A stretch of 25,899 nucleotides of DNA from Clostridiales bacterium (GTDB taxonomy: Bacteria > Bacillota_A > Clostridia > Saccharofermentanales > Saccharofermentanaceae): positions 1 to 25,899 of the forward strand of contig JAILHZ010000012.1 in assembly GCA_024695545.1 (NCBI GenBank), given 5' to 3'. This document shows positions 1-7,664 of the stretch, one piece after another. Position numbers and translations under genes: made by a program. Position 1 is the stretch's first letter, and each line of letters begins with the position of its first letter. Below the pieces are notes generated by a model, which saw only the letters and a program-made list of their open reading frames with translations, ran no database searches and had not been told where the DNA came from.

Positions 1-94
1 GCGGAGAAGAAAGCATCCGACTGATTTTGGCATCGCAAGGTGATATAATGACGGCAGAGCAAGGGGAAGTCTGTTTAAAGAGGCTGTATAGCAT
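1..94. other. Left-edge sequence with an extended -10 element
   Basis: Frame 1 reads seven sense codons and then TGA at 22-24, which could be the tail of a gene lying outside the window, but there is too little to identify it. At 41-49 there is TGATATAAT, an extended -10 element of the TGnTATAAT type that recurs elsewhere in this window. No good -35 is visible. It points rightward toward the small reading frame at 95-193. Confidence 0.3.
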
Positions 95-193
95 ATGAGT
101 GGTTTTTTAGGTGGCATGAGTAAGATTTTTTTCATTTTGGCAGCAGTATTCGGCATTATGGCGGTCGTCAAGCTCATTAACGGGGATGAGTAA
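95..193 (+). CDS. Possible 32-residue single-pass membrane peptide
   Basis: ATG at 95 opens a 32-residue frame ending in TAA at 191-193. It begins MSGFLGGMSK, has one continuous hydrophobic stretch over about residues 10-27, and ends in a charged tail (KLINGDE), so a single membrane helix is likely. A purine-rich AAAGAGG lies at 77-83, somewhat far upstream, and an extended -10 lies at 41-49. It sits just before the carboxyltransferase operon. Membrane-anchoring gamma/delta subunits of decarboxylase complexes are small membrane proteins, but this one is shorter and I do not recognise a family. It could be a chance ORF. Confidence 0.4.
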   Translation: MSGFLGGMSKIFFILAAVFGIMAVVKLINGDE

Positions 194-236
194 ACCGGAT
201 ATAAAAGACAACAAATAAGTTTGATAATAGAATAGT

Positions 237-265
237 TTGACATTCAAAGCATTTCTGATATCATA
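237..265 (+). promoter_or_regulatory. Candidate promoter of the carboxyltransferase operon
   Basis: A consensus -35 hexamer TTGACA is at 237-242. With a 17-nt spacer the -10 would be ATCATA at 260-265, a weak match. The palindrome TGATATCA at 256-263 overlaps this -10, so a regulator bound there would block the promoter. The assignment rests mainly on the -35 and on the position about 70 nt before the operon start. Confidence 0.4.
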
Positions 266-322
266 GTAATTGTGTATCGGGAAGGGCAAGTTATGCCTGC
301 CGGTACCCAGTGATATCAGAAA
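252..322 (+). repeat. 12-bp perfect inverted repeat in the operon leader
   Basis: TTTCTGATATCA at 252-263 is the exact reverse complement of TGATATCAGAAA at 311-322, with 47 nt between. Each arm contains the 8-bp palindrome TGATATCA. The right arm runs into the ribosome site AAGGTGG (321-327) of the gene starting at 336. It could be an RNA stem that masks the ribosome site, or two operator copies 55 bp apart. Confidence 0.6.
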
Positions 323-335
323 GGTGGTCTTTTAT

Positions 336-1886
336 ATGGACGGCAAATGGGTCGACTCTATAAGTGATCTTAAAACAAGAAGACAGGGCGCGGAGATGGC
401 CGGCGGCGAGGCCGGTATCGAGAAGCAGCACTCCCGCGGCAAGCTGACCGCAAGAGAAAGAATGCAGGCGCTTTTCGATGATGATACATTCGTCGAACTC
501 AATACCCTCATGACTTCCGGAGCGACAGATTTCGGAATGGATAAGAAGAAGAAACCGGGCGACGGTGTCGTGACCGGTTACGGATATGTACACGGCAGAC
601 TCGTGTACGCATCCTCCCAGGACTTCACAGTCGGCGGCGGCTCGCTCGGTGCGGCTCACGCTGAGAAGATCTGCCTGGCGATGGATAAGGCAATGGAGGC
701 CGGCGCACCGTTCGTCTCCATGAACGACAGCGGCGGAGCGAGAATCGAGGAAGGCATCGACAGCCTGAACGGCTATGCCGAGATTTTCCTGAGAAATACA
801 ATGGCTTCGGGTGTGATCCCGCAGATCTCGGTCATCATGGGACCCTGTGCCGGCGGCGCATGCTATTCTCCGGCGATCTGCGACTACATCTTCATGACCG
901 AAGAAACATCCCAGATGTACATTACAGGACCGGCGGTCGTTAAGTCCGTTACCGGTGAAGAGATCACTGCCGGAAATCTCGGCGGTGCGGGCGTACATTC
1001 CGCAGTCAGCGGTGTTGCCCACTTCGTTTACCCGGATGACCTCGAGTGCCTGAACGGCGTAAGACGTCTGATCGGATATCTTCCGAACAATAATGAAGGT
1101 TATACGGATGAGGTCGAAGGAGTTTCCGTAGATGCCTGCGGGCAGATCCCGGAGATCGTTCCGTCGAACCCGAAGGCAGCCTACGATGTCAGAGATGTCA
1201 TCGCGACATTTATTGACAGAAACAGCTTCATGGAAGTTTCCAGAGACTTTGCCAAGAACATCGTCGTCGGCTTTGCACGTATCGATGGAAAGACCGTCGG
1301 TATCGTTGCCAACCAGTCTAACTGTATCGCAGGATCCCTCGAGATCAACGCATCCGACAAAGGCGCGCGTTTCATCCGTTTCTGCGACTGCTTCAATATC
1401 CCGCTCGTAACCCTCGTTGACGTACCGGCCTTCATGCCGGGCAGTAACCAGGAGCATAACGGTATTATCCGCCACGGTGCAAAGCTTCTGTATGCTTTTG
1501 CCGAGGCGACAGTCCCGAAGGTTACGGTCATTATGCGTAAGGCCTACGGCGGAGCTTACATCGCCATGAACAGCAAGGGCCTCGGCGCAGATGTCGTCTA
1601 TGCATGGCCGATTGCAGAAATTGCTGTTATGGGTGCTTCCGGTGCGGTAGCCATCATCGGCCGAAAGGCAATTGAAGCTGCCGAGGATAAGGATGCCAAG
1701 AGAGAAGAACTTGTTGCAGAGTATAACGACAAGTTCATGAATCCGTATGTTGCTGCAAGCCGCGGTTATGTTGATGAAGTCATCCTGCCGGAAGAGACGA
1801 AGGAAAAGATCGTTTCCGCGCTCCGTTCCCTCGAGACCAAGTCGCAGGACCGTCCGTACAAGAAGCACGGCAACATCCCGCTCTGA
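336..1886 (+). CDS. mmdA: Acyl-CoA carboxyltransferase, MmdA / transcarboxylase 12S type
   Basis: This 516-residue protein is a biotin-dependent carboxyltransferase acting on an acyl-CoA, most likely (S)-methylmalonyl-CoA/propionyl-CoA, moving CO2 to or from carboxybiotin. The N-terminus carries the family motif IEKQHSRGKLTARERM. The N-terminal crotonase-fold half has NDSGGARIEEG and the oxyanion/CoA loop GPCAGGACYSP. The C-terminal half has MRKAYGGAYIAMNSKG and GASGAVAII. Length and motifs match MmdA, the 12S subunit and PccB. I chose ATG 336 because AAGGTGG lies 8 nt upstream and the product then starts where family members do; an in-frame ATG at 270 adds 22 unrelated residues. It is first in an operon with a small protein, a biotin carrier and a 5S/OadA-type subunit. 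Substrate is inferred from family and context, not from a single diagnostic residue. Confidence 0.9.
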   Translation: MDGKWVDSISDLKTRRQGAEMAGGEAGIEKQHSRGKLTARERMQALFDDDTFVELNTLMTSGATDFGMDKKKKPGDGVVTGYGYVHGRLVYASSQDFTVGGGSLGAAHAEKICLAMDKAMEAGAPFVSMNDSGGARIEEGIDSLNGYAEIFLRNTMASGVIPQISVIMGPCAGGACYSPAICDYIFMTEETSQMYITGPAVVKSVTGEEITAGNLGGAGVHSAVSGVAHFVYPDDLECLNGVRRLIGYLPNNNEGYTDEVEGVSVDACGQIPEIVPSNPKAAYDVRDVIATFIDRNSFMEVSRDFAKNIVVGFARIDGKTVGIVANQSNCIAGSLEINASDKGARFIRFCDCFNIPLVTLVDVPAFMPGSNQEHNGIIRHGAKLLYAFAEATVPKVTVIMRKAYGGAYIAMNSKGLGADVVYAWPIAEIAVMGASGAVAIIGRKAIEAAEDKDAKREELVAEYNDKFMNPYVAASRGYVDEVILPEETKEKIVSALRSLETKSQDRPYKKHGNIPL

Positions 1887-1898
1887 TGGAGGTAACAC

Positions 1899-2087
1899 AT
1901 GGAAGAGTTAACTAAGGAAGAGATCGTCGTGATGGCAGTCGCCGCGATTGCCGAGGAGACGGGAACGGACGTCCGTGATATGCGTGTCGTTTCTTTCCGT
2001 GAGATCGGTGAATCGGATCTTATGAAATACGTTCGCGAGAACAACATCAGCTATAAGAAATATTCGTTGGAGGATGAATTGGTATGA
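1899..2087 (+). CDS. Small epsilon/gamma-like carboxylase subunit
   Basis: This is a 62-residue acidic protein 12 nt after the carboxyltransferase stop, with GGAGG at 1889-1893 as ribosome site. Its first half, with a helix-forming KEEIVVMAVAAIAEETGT stretch followed by RDMRVVSFREI, resembles the cytoplasmic C-terminal part of OadG/MmdD subunits and the small MmdE and actinobacterial AccE-type subunits, which stabilise decarboxylase or carboxylase complexes. No membrane helix is visible, so unlike OadG it cannot anchor the complex. Its TGA overlaps the ATG of the biotin carrier (ATGA at 2084-2087), implying translational coupling. Presence in the operon is solid; the epsilon-like assignment is inference from pattern similarity. 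Confidence 0.65.
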   Translation: MEELTKEEIVVMAVAAIAEETGTDVRDMRVVSFREIGESDLMKYVRENNISYKKYSLEDELV

Positions 2088-2488
2088 GCAAGTACAAAAT
2101 CACTTTAAATGGTAAGTCATATGAGATCGAAGTGGAGGCTCTCGCCGAGGGCGCTGCTTCCGCTGCAAAAGCACCTGTCAAGGAAGTTGTGAAGGGCGCA
2201 AAGGCCGGCGCGGACGAGGGTTCCAAAGCGGTCGCATCTCCGGCTCCGAAGGCATCTGCTCCGGTTTCCGGCGGTGCAGGCAGTGTTAATGCTCCGATGC
2301 CGGGGACGATCCTTCGTGTCAATAAGAATGTCGGGGATTCCGTTAACGCAGGTGAAGCGGTCGTCGTTCTCGAGGCCATGAAGATGGAAAACGATATCAA
2401 CAGCCCGAAGGCCGGTGTGGTAAAAGCACTCTTCGTTAACAAGGGTGATACTGTTGCATCCGGACAAGTGCTTTTCGAGGTGGAGTAA
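2084..2488 (+). CDS. Biotin carboxyl carrier protein, transcarboxylase 1.3S / MmdC type
   Basis: This 134-residue carrier shuttles carboxybiotin between two carboxyltransferase active sites. An N-terminal strand region (KYKITLNGKSYEIEVE) is followed by an Ala/Pro/Lys-rich flexible linker over about residues 21-66, then a biotinyl domain over 67-134. The domain has VNAPMPGTIL and the attachment site LEAMKMEN, with Lys100 as the expected biotinylated residue. Length matches the 1.3S subunit and MmdC/GcdC. The gene overlaps the preceding one by 4 nt and ends one nt before the next start. Two copies of the GTGCTTTT-type octamer flank its final codons in inverted orientation and a third lies in its linker region. 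The partner biotin ligase appears to be birA at the right end of the window. Confidence 0.92.
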   Translation: MSKYKITLNGKSYEIEVEALAEGAASAAKAPVKEVVKGAKAGADEGSKAVASPAPKASAPVSGGAGSVNAPMPGTILRVNKNVGDSVNAGEAVVVLEAMKMENDINSPKAGVVKALFVNKGDTVASGQVLFEVE

Positions 2489-2489
2489 T

Positions 2490-3932
2490 ATGCAGGAGAT
2501 GTCTGAAAAGAATATGCTTCAGATGCCGGAGAAAAAGCTCTTTATCACCGATACGATCCTTCGTGACGCACACCAGTCGCAGGCGGCGACGAGAATGCGC
2601 ATCGAGGATATGCTGCCGGCGTGCGAGATCCTCGACAGCATGGGCTACTGGTCTCTCGAGTGCTGGGGCGGCGCGACTTTTGACTCGTGCATGAGATTCC
2701 TCGACGAGGATCCGTGGGAGAGACTGCGCACACTGAAGAAAGCGATGCCGAAGACTCCGCTTCAGATGCTCCTCCGCGCACAGAACCTTCTCGGATACCG
2801 TCACTATGCGGACGATGTGGTCGAGTCCTTCTGCGGAAGAATGATCGAGAACGGCATCAATGTGGTACGTGTTTTTGACGCACTGAATGATGTAAGAAAT
2901 ATGGAGAGCCCGATGCGCGCCGTGAAGAAGTATGGCGGTACATGCGAGGCGGCGCTGAGCTACACGACAAGCCCGGTGCATAACGAAGAGTATTTCGTGA
3001 AGCAGGCGAAAGATCTGGTCGAGATGGGTGCGGATGTCATCTGCATCAAGGATATGGCGAACCTGCTTCTTCCGTCGACGGCTTTCTCTCTGGTCAGCAG
3101 ACTGAAAGAGGCGGTCGATGTTCCGGTCCACCTGCATACACACGATACGACAGGTACCGGCGCGATGGTTTACTATGCAGCTGCGCTGGCGGGCGTTGAC
3201 ATTATAGACACGGCGTTGTCTCCGCTGGCAACGGGTACATCCCAGCCGGCGACAGAGTCTCTGGTTGCTGCCTTTAGGGGCACGCCGAGAGATACTGGGC
3301 TTGATCTGCCTTCGCTGTCGAAGGCGGCTTCCCACTTTAAGGGTGTGGCTCAGAAACTGCAGGATCAGGGCATCCTCGACCCGAAGGTGCTCCGTGTCGA
3401 TCCGAATACTCTGATCTACCAGGTTCCGGGCGGTATGCTCTCGAACCTTCTCAACCAGCTCAAGCAGGCCGGTGCCGAGAGCCGCTTTGAGGAAGTGCTC
3501 GCCGAAGTGCCGCGTGTACGTGAAGACTTCGGTTATCCGCCGCTCGTAACACCGACATCCCAGATCGTGGGATCGCAGGCCGTGATGAATGTCCTGATGG
3601 GACGTTATAAGACTTTCCCGAAGGAGTCGAAGATGCTCCTGCGCGGTGAGTACGGACGTCTTCCGGGCAAGGTAAATGAAGAGGTCAGAAAAATGGCGAT
3701 CGGCGATGAAGCAGTCATCGAGTGCCGTCCGGCGGACAACATCGCAAACGAGATGGAGACACTTCGTGAATCTGTTGCCGAATTTGCTAAGTCCGAAGAA
3801 GACGTACTGTCCTGTGCGCTTTTCCCGCAGGTCGCTCCGGGATTCATAAAGAAGAGAGACAGTGCAGAAGCAAAGACGGAAGAGAAGACGTCTTCCGGTG
3901 ACAAGGTCAAGGAGATCAACGTCATCTGGTAA
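2490..3932 (+). CDS. oadA: Oxaloacetate/pyruvate carboxyltransferase, OadA / transcarboxylase 5S type
   Basis: This 480-residue protein transfers CO2 between carboxybiotin and pyruvate/oxaloacetate. The HMGL-like TIM barrel begins with ITDTILRDAHQS and has ECWGGATFD. The metal and catalytic sites are CIKDMANLL (Lys187 expected to be the carbamylated lysine) and HLHTHDT (His214, His216). Further family motifs are SPLATGTSQPATESL and, in the PYC_OADA region, YPPLVTPTSQIVG. It ends without a fused biotinyl domain, which is instead the separate preceding gene, as in Propionibacterium transcarboxylase. Start: ATG 2490 follows GGTGGAG closely; ATG 2499 is also possible, and the in-frame ATG at 2445 would overlap the biotin domain. 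No decarboxylase beta subunit follows, so with MmdA and the carrier this fits methylmalonyl-CoA:pyruvate carboxytransferase rather than a sodium pump. Confidence 0.88.
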   Translation: MQEMSEKNMLQMPEKKLFITDTILRDAHQSQAATRMRIEDMLPACEILDSMGYWSLECWGGATFDSCMRFLDEDPWERLRTLKKAMPKTPLQMLLRAQNLLGYRHYADDVVESFCGRMIENGINVVRVFDALNDVRNMESPMRAVKKYGGTCEAALSYTTSPVHNEEYFVKQAKDLVEMGADVICIKDMANLLLPSTAFSLVSRLKEAVDVPVHLHTHDTTGTGAMVYYAAALAGVDIIDTALSPLATGTSQPATESLVAAFRGTPRDTGLDLPSLSKAASHFKGVAQKLQDQGILDPKVLRVDPNTLIYQVPGGMLSNLLNQLKQAGAESRFEEVLAEVPRVREDFGYPPLVTPTSQIVGSQAVMNVLMGRYKTFPKESKMLLRGEYGRLPGKVNEEVRKMAIGDEAVIECRPADNIANEMETLRESVAEFAKSEEDVLSCALFPQVAPGFIKKRDSAEAKTEEKTSSGDKVKEINVIW

Positions 3933-4016
3933 AATCCGGAAAAAGCCGGAAGAAGAAAAGCCTCAGCGCTTTTCGCATAGAGTAAAGAGATCATCCAATG
4001 GGGATTATTTCATTTG

Positions 4017-4060
4017 AATAGGATCAGGCTGCGGGGGTGCGGTCTGATCCTATTTATTTA
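4017..4060 (+). terminator. Rho-independent terminator of the carboxyltransferase operon
   Basis: AATAGGATCAG (4017-4027) pairs perfectly with CTGATCCTATT (4044-4054) around a 16-nt loop and is followed by TATTTATTTA. It lies 85 nt after the last gene of the operon. A weaker hairpin, GAAAAGC (3955-3961) with GCTTTTC (3968-3974), lies just before it. Confidence 0.75.
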
Positions 4061-4088
4061 CTATTTTAGATACAACTCCGCGTTTGTC

Positions 4089-4097
4089 TGCTATAAT
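4089..4097 (+). promoter_or_regulatory. Extended -10 promoter of the LRR protein gene
   Basis: TGCTATAAT at 4089-4097 is a perfect extended -10 element. The -35 position (GATACA at 4069-4074, 17-nt spacer) is a poor match, as is usual for extended -10 promoters. It lies just after the upstream terminator and about 50 nt before the start codon. Confidence 0.65.
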
Positions 4098-4147
4098 GAT
4101 TTCTGTATTGGTATATTTGGGGATGACAAACGAATAGGAGGGTTCTT

Positions 4148-6490
4148 ATGAGAAAGAACAGGGTTGGGATTATTCTGCTTTCCCTTATCTTTGTGATTGC
4201 TGTTTTTGCGGTTTATCAGAGGCATCAGGTCAACGCTTCCGGAGATGTGCTCTACAGCGGACAGTGTGGTGCGAATGCATACTGGACGCTCGATGAGGAA
4301 GGTGTTCTCCGGATCAGCGGAACAGGTCCGATGTACGATTATGAATGGAGAAACAAGGAGACGTATTCGCCATGGTATGCCATCCAGCTGGGCGATGAAT
4401 ATTCTGATCCGCACCTGACGGATCAGGTGAAAAGTATCGTGATCGAAGAAGGGATCACGGTCGTCGGCGAAAATGCATTCCGGCAGTGTGAGAAAGCGGA
4501 ATCTGTCGTGATCCCGAGCACCGTGACGGAGATCAAATATGGTGGCTTCTGGCAGTGCTTCAAGTTTAAGACACTTACGATCCCGGGCAATGTAAAAATT
4601 CTGGGAACATATGCTTTTTCCAATTGCTTCAGTATTGAATCCCTTACGATCGAAGAGGGTGTGGAAATTATCGGAGATTCTGCTTTCAATTCCTGCGAGA
4701 GAATTCCTGAGTTTAATCTCCCCAGTACGGTCAAGTCGATCGGACCGTCTGCTTTCAGTTGGTGTAGCAACCTGAAAGAGATTGCGATTCCTGAGGGAAT
4801 TACGAAGCTGGAAGACCGTACCTTCTACCTGAGTCAGAACCTGGAGAAGGTTACTCTGCCCAGCACGCTGAAAGAACTGGGAGACGGTGTATTCTCGGAC
4901 ACGGGCATTACTTCTATTGTGATTCCGGAGGGAGTCACTGTTATTCCTGAAGATTGCTTTAGCGGTTGTAACAAACTCGAATCAGTCACATTCCTGGGTC
5001 AATTGACATCGATTGGAGATAATGCATTTCGCGCTTGTACGGTACTCCCGTCGATCGATCTTCCTGAAACGCTGGAAAGCATAGGGACTTATGTGTTTAC
5101 CGGCTGTAAGGCCCTTGAAGAAGTCGAGCTTCCTTCCAAGATCACAAGTATTCCGAATAATGCTTTCGAAAGCAGTGGAATTAAATCGCTGAAAACCAAC
5201 GGAACGCTGACGTCGATCGGTTATCAGGCATTTTATAATTGTGATGAGATGACCTCAATTGCTATTCCCGAAGGTGTAACAAAAATCGGAGATCAAGCAT
5301 TTTGCAGTTGTAACGCGCTTAAGTCCATCACGTTCCCGAGCACACTGACGAGTGTCGAATATGATACTTTCTCGTACTGTAACTATCTGCAGGATATCTT
5401 CTGCTATGCGGATCCGAGTGCTTTTGAATGGCCGGGATATGGCGGATATAACCTGGGCTACTATGTACCGGGTGGAACGCTTTGCCACGTTCCTGCGGAC
5501 AAGGTAGATGCATATAATGAATGCCTCGTAAATGTAACGCGTGTAAAGGTTTTAGGCGATCTGATCGATCTTACCCTCGGTGAACATCTTGCCGGTTATT
5601 CCCTGAGTCTGGATGGATCTATCGGCGTGAACTTCTATATGTTCCTCGATGATGATCTGGCCGCAAGCAATACTGCGAAGATGGTGTTTACCGTCAGCAG
5701 CCTTGACGGGGATGATGTTAGCACACAGGAAGTCTCTGTGAAGAAGGCTTTGACGAAGGATCTGGGCGGAAGGGTCTGCTATATGTTTACTTGTAAAGTG
5801 AATGCCAAGGAGATGACATCCCGGATCACTGCACAGATCATCGATGGAGAAGCCACCGGAAAGACATATGAGTATTCTGTAGGAGAATATGCGAAGTATA
5901 TTCTGGATCATCCTGCGACATATAATAAAGAACAGGGCATCGTTCCGTACCTTCTGAAGTACGGTGCCGCCGCGCAGAAATACTTCAACTATAACACTGA
6001 ACTGTACGCAGATGAGTATTTACCGGAGACAGACAGATGGATCGCGGTCCAAAGCGCGAGCAGACTGAGCCAATATCAGTTTAGCGGAGATGTGATGATC
6101 GGAGACGGTATTGAATTCTACAGAACAAACCTCAGCCTGAAATCCGAGATCACCATGAACCTGCAGTTCAAGGGAGTTCCCGAAAATGCCGTATTTAAGC
6201 TCGGTAATAAGACACTCCGTTCCATTACTTCCGGTGGTATTACGACCGTAACGGTCAGCGGCATCGCGGGACATGATGTGGACAATTCCTTTGAGGTATC
6301 CATCTACGACGGAGATACCTGTCTCGGAAGCGTATCTTACTCTCCGCTGGCCTACTGTTATAGCGTGCTCAGCAGAGAAACGACTGAGACGAGGACATAC
6401 GAACTGAAGGTCCTGGTCAGCATGCTGTATTACTATAACGAAGAAGCGGATTATTACTATGCAATCACACACACGGTGGATGATGAGTAA
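4148..6490 (+). CDS. Secreted BspA-like leucine-rich repeat protein with conserved C-terminal module
   Basis: This is a 780-residue surface or secreted protein. A basic start (MRKNR) and a hydrophobic segment over residues 6-22 form a signal peptide, with cleavage likely near NASG. Residues of about 35-60 hold a domain common at the front of BspA-type proteins (SGQCGANAYWTLDEEGVL). Residues of about 95-440 are tandem LRR_5 repeats of the pattern I-P-x-x-V-T-x-I-x-x-x-A-F-x-x-C, typically used for binding host, cell or polysaccharide surfaces. Residues of about 480-780 (from GYSLSLDGSIGVNF) are not LRR and are clearly related to the C-terminal part of the transglutaminase-like protein at 15330. 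Ribosome site TAGGAGG precedes ATG 4148. A 33-residue acidic peptide follows 13 nt later, then a terminator, so the two form a bicistronic unit. No sortase signal is visible. The ligand is unknown. Confidence 0.85.
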   Translation: MRKNRVGIILLSLIFVIAVFAVYQRHQVNASGDVLYSGQCGANAYWTLDEEGVLRISGTGPMYDYEWRNKETYSPWYAIQLGDEYSDPHLTDQVKSIVIEEGITVVGENAFRQCEKAESVVIPSTVTEIKYGGFWQCFKFKTLTIPGNVKILGTYAFSNCFSIESLTIEEGVEIIGDSAFNSCERIPEFNLPSTVKSIGPSAFSWCSNLKEIAIPEGITKLEDRTFYLSQNLEKVTLPSTLKELGDGVFSDTGITSIVIPEGVTVIPEDCFSGCNKLESVTFLGQLTSIGDNAFRACTVLPSIDLPETLESIGTYVFTGCKALEEVELPSKITSIPNNAFESSGIKSLKTNGTLTSIGYQAFYNCDEMTSIAIPEGVTKIGDQAFCSCNALKSITFPSTLTSVEYDTFSYCNYLQDIFCYADPSAFEWPGYGGYNLGYYVPGGTLCHVPADKVDAYNECLVNVTRVKVLGDLIDLTLGEHLAGYSLSLDGSIGVNFYMFLDDDLAASNTAKMVFTVSSLDGDDVSTQEVSVKKALTKDLGGRVCYMFTCKVNAKEMTSRITAQIIDGEATGKTYEYSVGEYAKYILDHPATYNKEQGIVPYLLKYGAAAQKYFNYNTELYADEYLPETDRWIAVQSASRLSQYQFSGDVMIGDGIEFYRTNLSLKSEITMNLQFKGVPENAVFKLGNKTLRSITSGGITTVTVSGIAGHDVDNSFEVSIYDGDTCLGSVSYSPLAYCYSVLSRETTETRTYELKVLVSMLYYYNEEADYYYAITHTVDDE

Positions 6491-6503
6491 TGAGGTGATA
6501 AAG

Positions 6504-6605
6504 ATGGGAAGATTAGAGAATTATGAAGATTTGGAAATGAGCATCATCCTCTTCGAGGAAGAAGACGTGATTACGGACAGCATTCCTTTTGAGGACGTGA
6601 CGTAA
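6504..6605 (+). CDS. Short acidic peptide, D-V-I-T-x-S family (copy A)
   Basis: A 33-residue, strongly acidic peptide with ribosome site GAGGTG 13 nt after the LRR gene. Core features are ENYEDLE, then a hydrophobic SIILF, then EEEDVITDSIP. It aligns without gaps to the peptide at 17186-17290: 12 of 24 residues over the core are identical (E-x-Y-E-x-L, F-E, D-V-I-T-x-S-x-P). It has no signal peptide or membrane helix. Both copies follow a secreted protein that has the same C-terminal module. A terminator follows at 6624-6662. I recall similar short acidic peptides in other clostridial genomes but know of no function; a role in export, regulation or as a modified-peptide precursor is speculation. 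Confidence 0.65.
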   Translation: MGRLENYEDLEMSIILFEEEDVITDSIPFEDVT

Positions 6606-6623
6606 CTCTTGAATTATCTGTCA

Positions 6624-6662
6624 GCGGCGGCAAAGGAAATTACCCTTTGCCGCTGCTTTTTT
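6624..6662 (+). terminator. Rho-independent terminator after the LRR/peptide unit
   Basis: CGGCAAAGG (6628-6636) pairs with CCTTTGCCG (6644-6652), with further flanking G/C pairing, a 7-nt loop and a run of six T at 6657-6662. It begins 19 nt after the acidic peptide stop codon, so the LRR gene and the peptide share one transcript end. Confidence 0.85.
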
Positions 6663-6708
6663 ATGCGGAAATCCAGTCATGTCCCAGTAATTGTCTGGTC
6701 CTTTCAAA

Positions 6709-6738
6709 TTGACACGCTTTTATATATATAGTTATAAT
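6709..6738 (+). promoter_or_regulatory. Consensus promoter of the acyltransferase/GT8 operon
   Basis: TTGACA at 6709-6714 and TATAAT at 6733-6738 both match consensus perfectly, with an 18-nt AT-rich spacer containing TATATATATA. Transcription would start near 6745, giving a leader of about 75 nt that contains a GTGCTTTT octamer at 6770-6777. Confidence 0.85.
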
Positions 6739-6818
6739 TTTTCGTGGGGATGCAAGTGCAGGGGAGTCTGTGCTTTTTTGATGTATCCCGGAAATGAAAG
6801 GGCCGGCAGACCAGGGGA

Positions 6819-7664
6819 ATGGATAACAGGAAAGTCATATACTATCAAGACGAGCTCAATGACGAGTTTTCGACCTTCGAGACGACACCTCCGAAGATCG
6901 ACGGCTCTTATGATTATGAGCGGAAATCCTTCTCCAAGAAACTCTCACGCTTTTTTCTTTACCGCATCGTAATGTATCCGATCGTGGTGTTCTACGGACG
7001 CGTGATCTTCGGGCAGAAGATCGTCGGAAAAGAGAAACTGAAGCAGTATAAGAAGAAGGGCTTTTTTCTCTATGGAAACCATACACAGCCCTTCGGTGAT
7101 GCGACACTTCAGACTCGCCTTCCGTGGCCGGCAAGTACATACATCATCGTGCATCCGAATAATCTCAATGTTCCCGTGCTCGGCAAGTGGACGCCGGCGC
7201 TCGGCGGACTTCCGCTTCCCGACGGGATGAGTGCGTATAAGAATTTCCTTGCGGCTATTAAGAACAGGATCAGTGAAGGCCATCCGGTCGTGATCTATCC
7301 GGAGGCACATATCTGGCCGTACTACACGAAGATCCGTCCGTTCCTTGACACGTCTTTCCGATATCCGGTGGAGATCGGCGTGCCTTCGTTCTGCTTCGTA
7401 AATACCTACCACAAGAGAAGATTCAGAAAGAGACCGAAGATGATCACCTACATCGACGGACCGTTCTTCGCGACCGAAGGATCCGGTGTCAGAGAGAAGA
7501 TGAACGCACTCCGCGACCAGGTGTTCACGAGGATGACCGAGCTTTCGAAAAACTCGGATGTCGAGGTCATTAAGTACATTAAGAAAACGGACGCAGAAAG
7601 TGCTGATAAGCAGTCTGACCTGAAGACGATCCCGGACGTCGGAAAAGAGGCGGCCCATGGTTAA
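6819..7664 (+). CDS. Lysophospholipid/1-acylglycerol-3-phosphate acyltransferase-like protein (PlsC family)
   Basis: This 281-residue membrane-associated acyltransferase likely transfers a fatty acyl chain to a lipid or glycolipid hydroxyl. A hydrophobic segment (FFLYRIVMYPIVVFYG, about residues 46-61) precedes the catalytic motif. That motif reads NHTQPFGDA (His88, Asp94), with five residues between His and Asp instead of the usual four; I believe this is typical of a clostridial subfamily. A second motif is VVIYPEAHIWPYYT, replacing the usual FPEGTRS block. Upstream in frame there is a stop at 6795 and no alternative start, so ATG 6819 is used even though AGGGGA lies almost directly against it, an unusual spacing. 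It overlaps the next gene by 8 nt and heads an operon with two GT8 genes. The acceptor is unknown. Confidence 0.8.
   Translation: MDNRKVIYYQDELNDEFSTFETTPPKIDGSYDYERKSFSKKLSRFFLYRIVMYPIVVFYGRVIFGQKIVGKEKLKQYKKKGFFLYGNHTQPFGDATLQTRLPWPASTYIIVHPNNLNVPVLGKWTPALGGLPLPDGMSAYKNFLAAIKNRISEGHPVVIYPEAHIWPYYTKIRPFLDTSFRYPVEIGVPSFCFVNTYHKRRFRKRPKMITYIDGPFFATEGSGVREKMNALRDQVFTRMTELSKNSDVEVIKYIKKTDAESADKQSDLKTIPDVGKEAAHG

Noticed and set aside
291..1898. A 535-codon open frame on the minus strand opposite the carboxyltransferase gene
   Set aside because: It is the codon shadow of a clearly conserved plus-strand gene, has no ribosome site or recognisable domains, and its product is Arg/Asp/Cys-rich in a way typical of antisense frames.
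3955..3974. Short hairpin GAAAAGC/GCTTTTC as the operon terminator
   Set aside because: Its stem is only 7 bp and it has no T-run; the stronger terminator at 4017-4060 follows closely.
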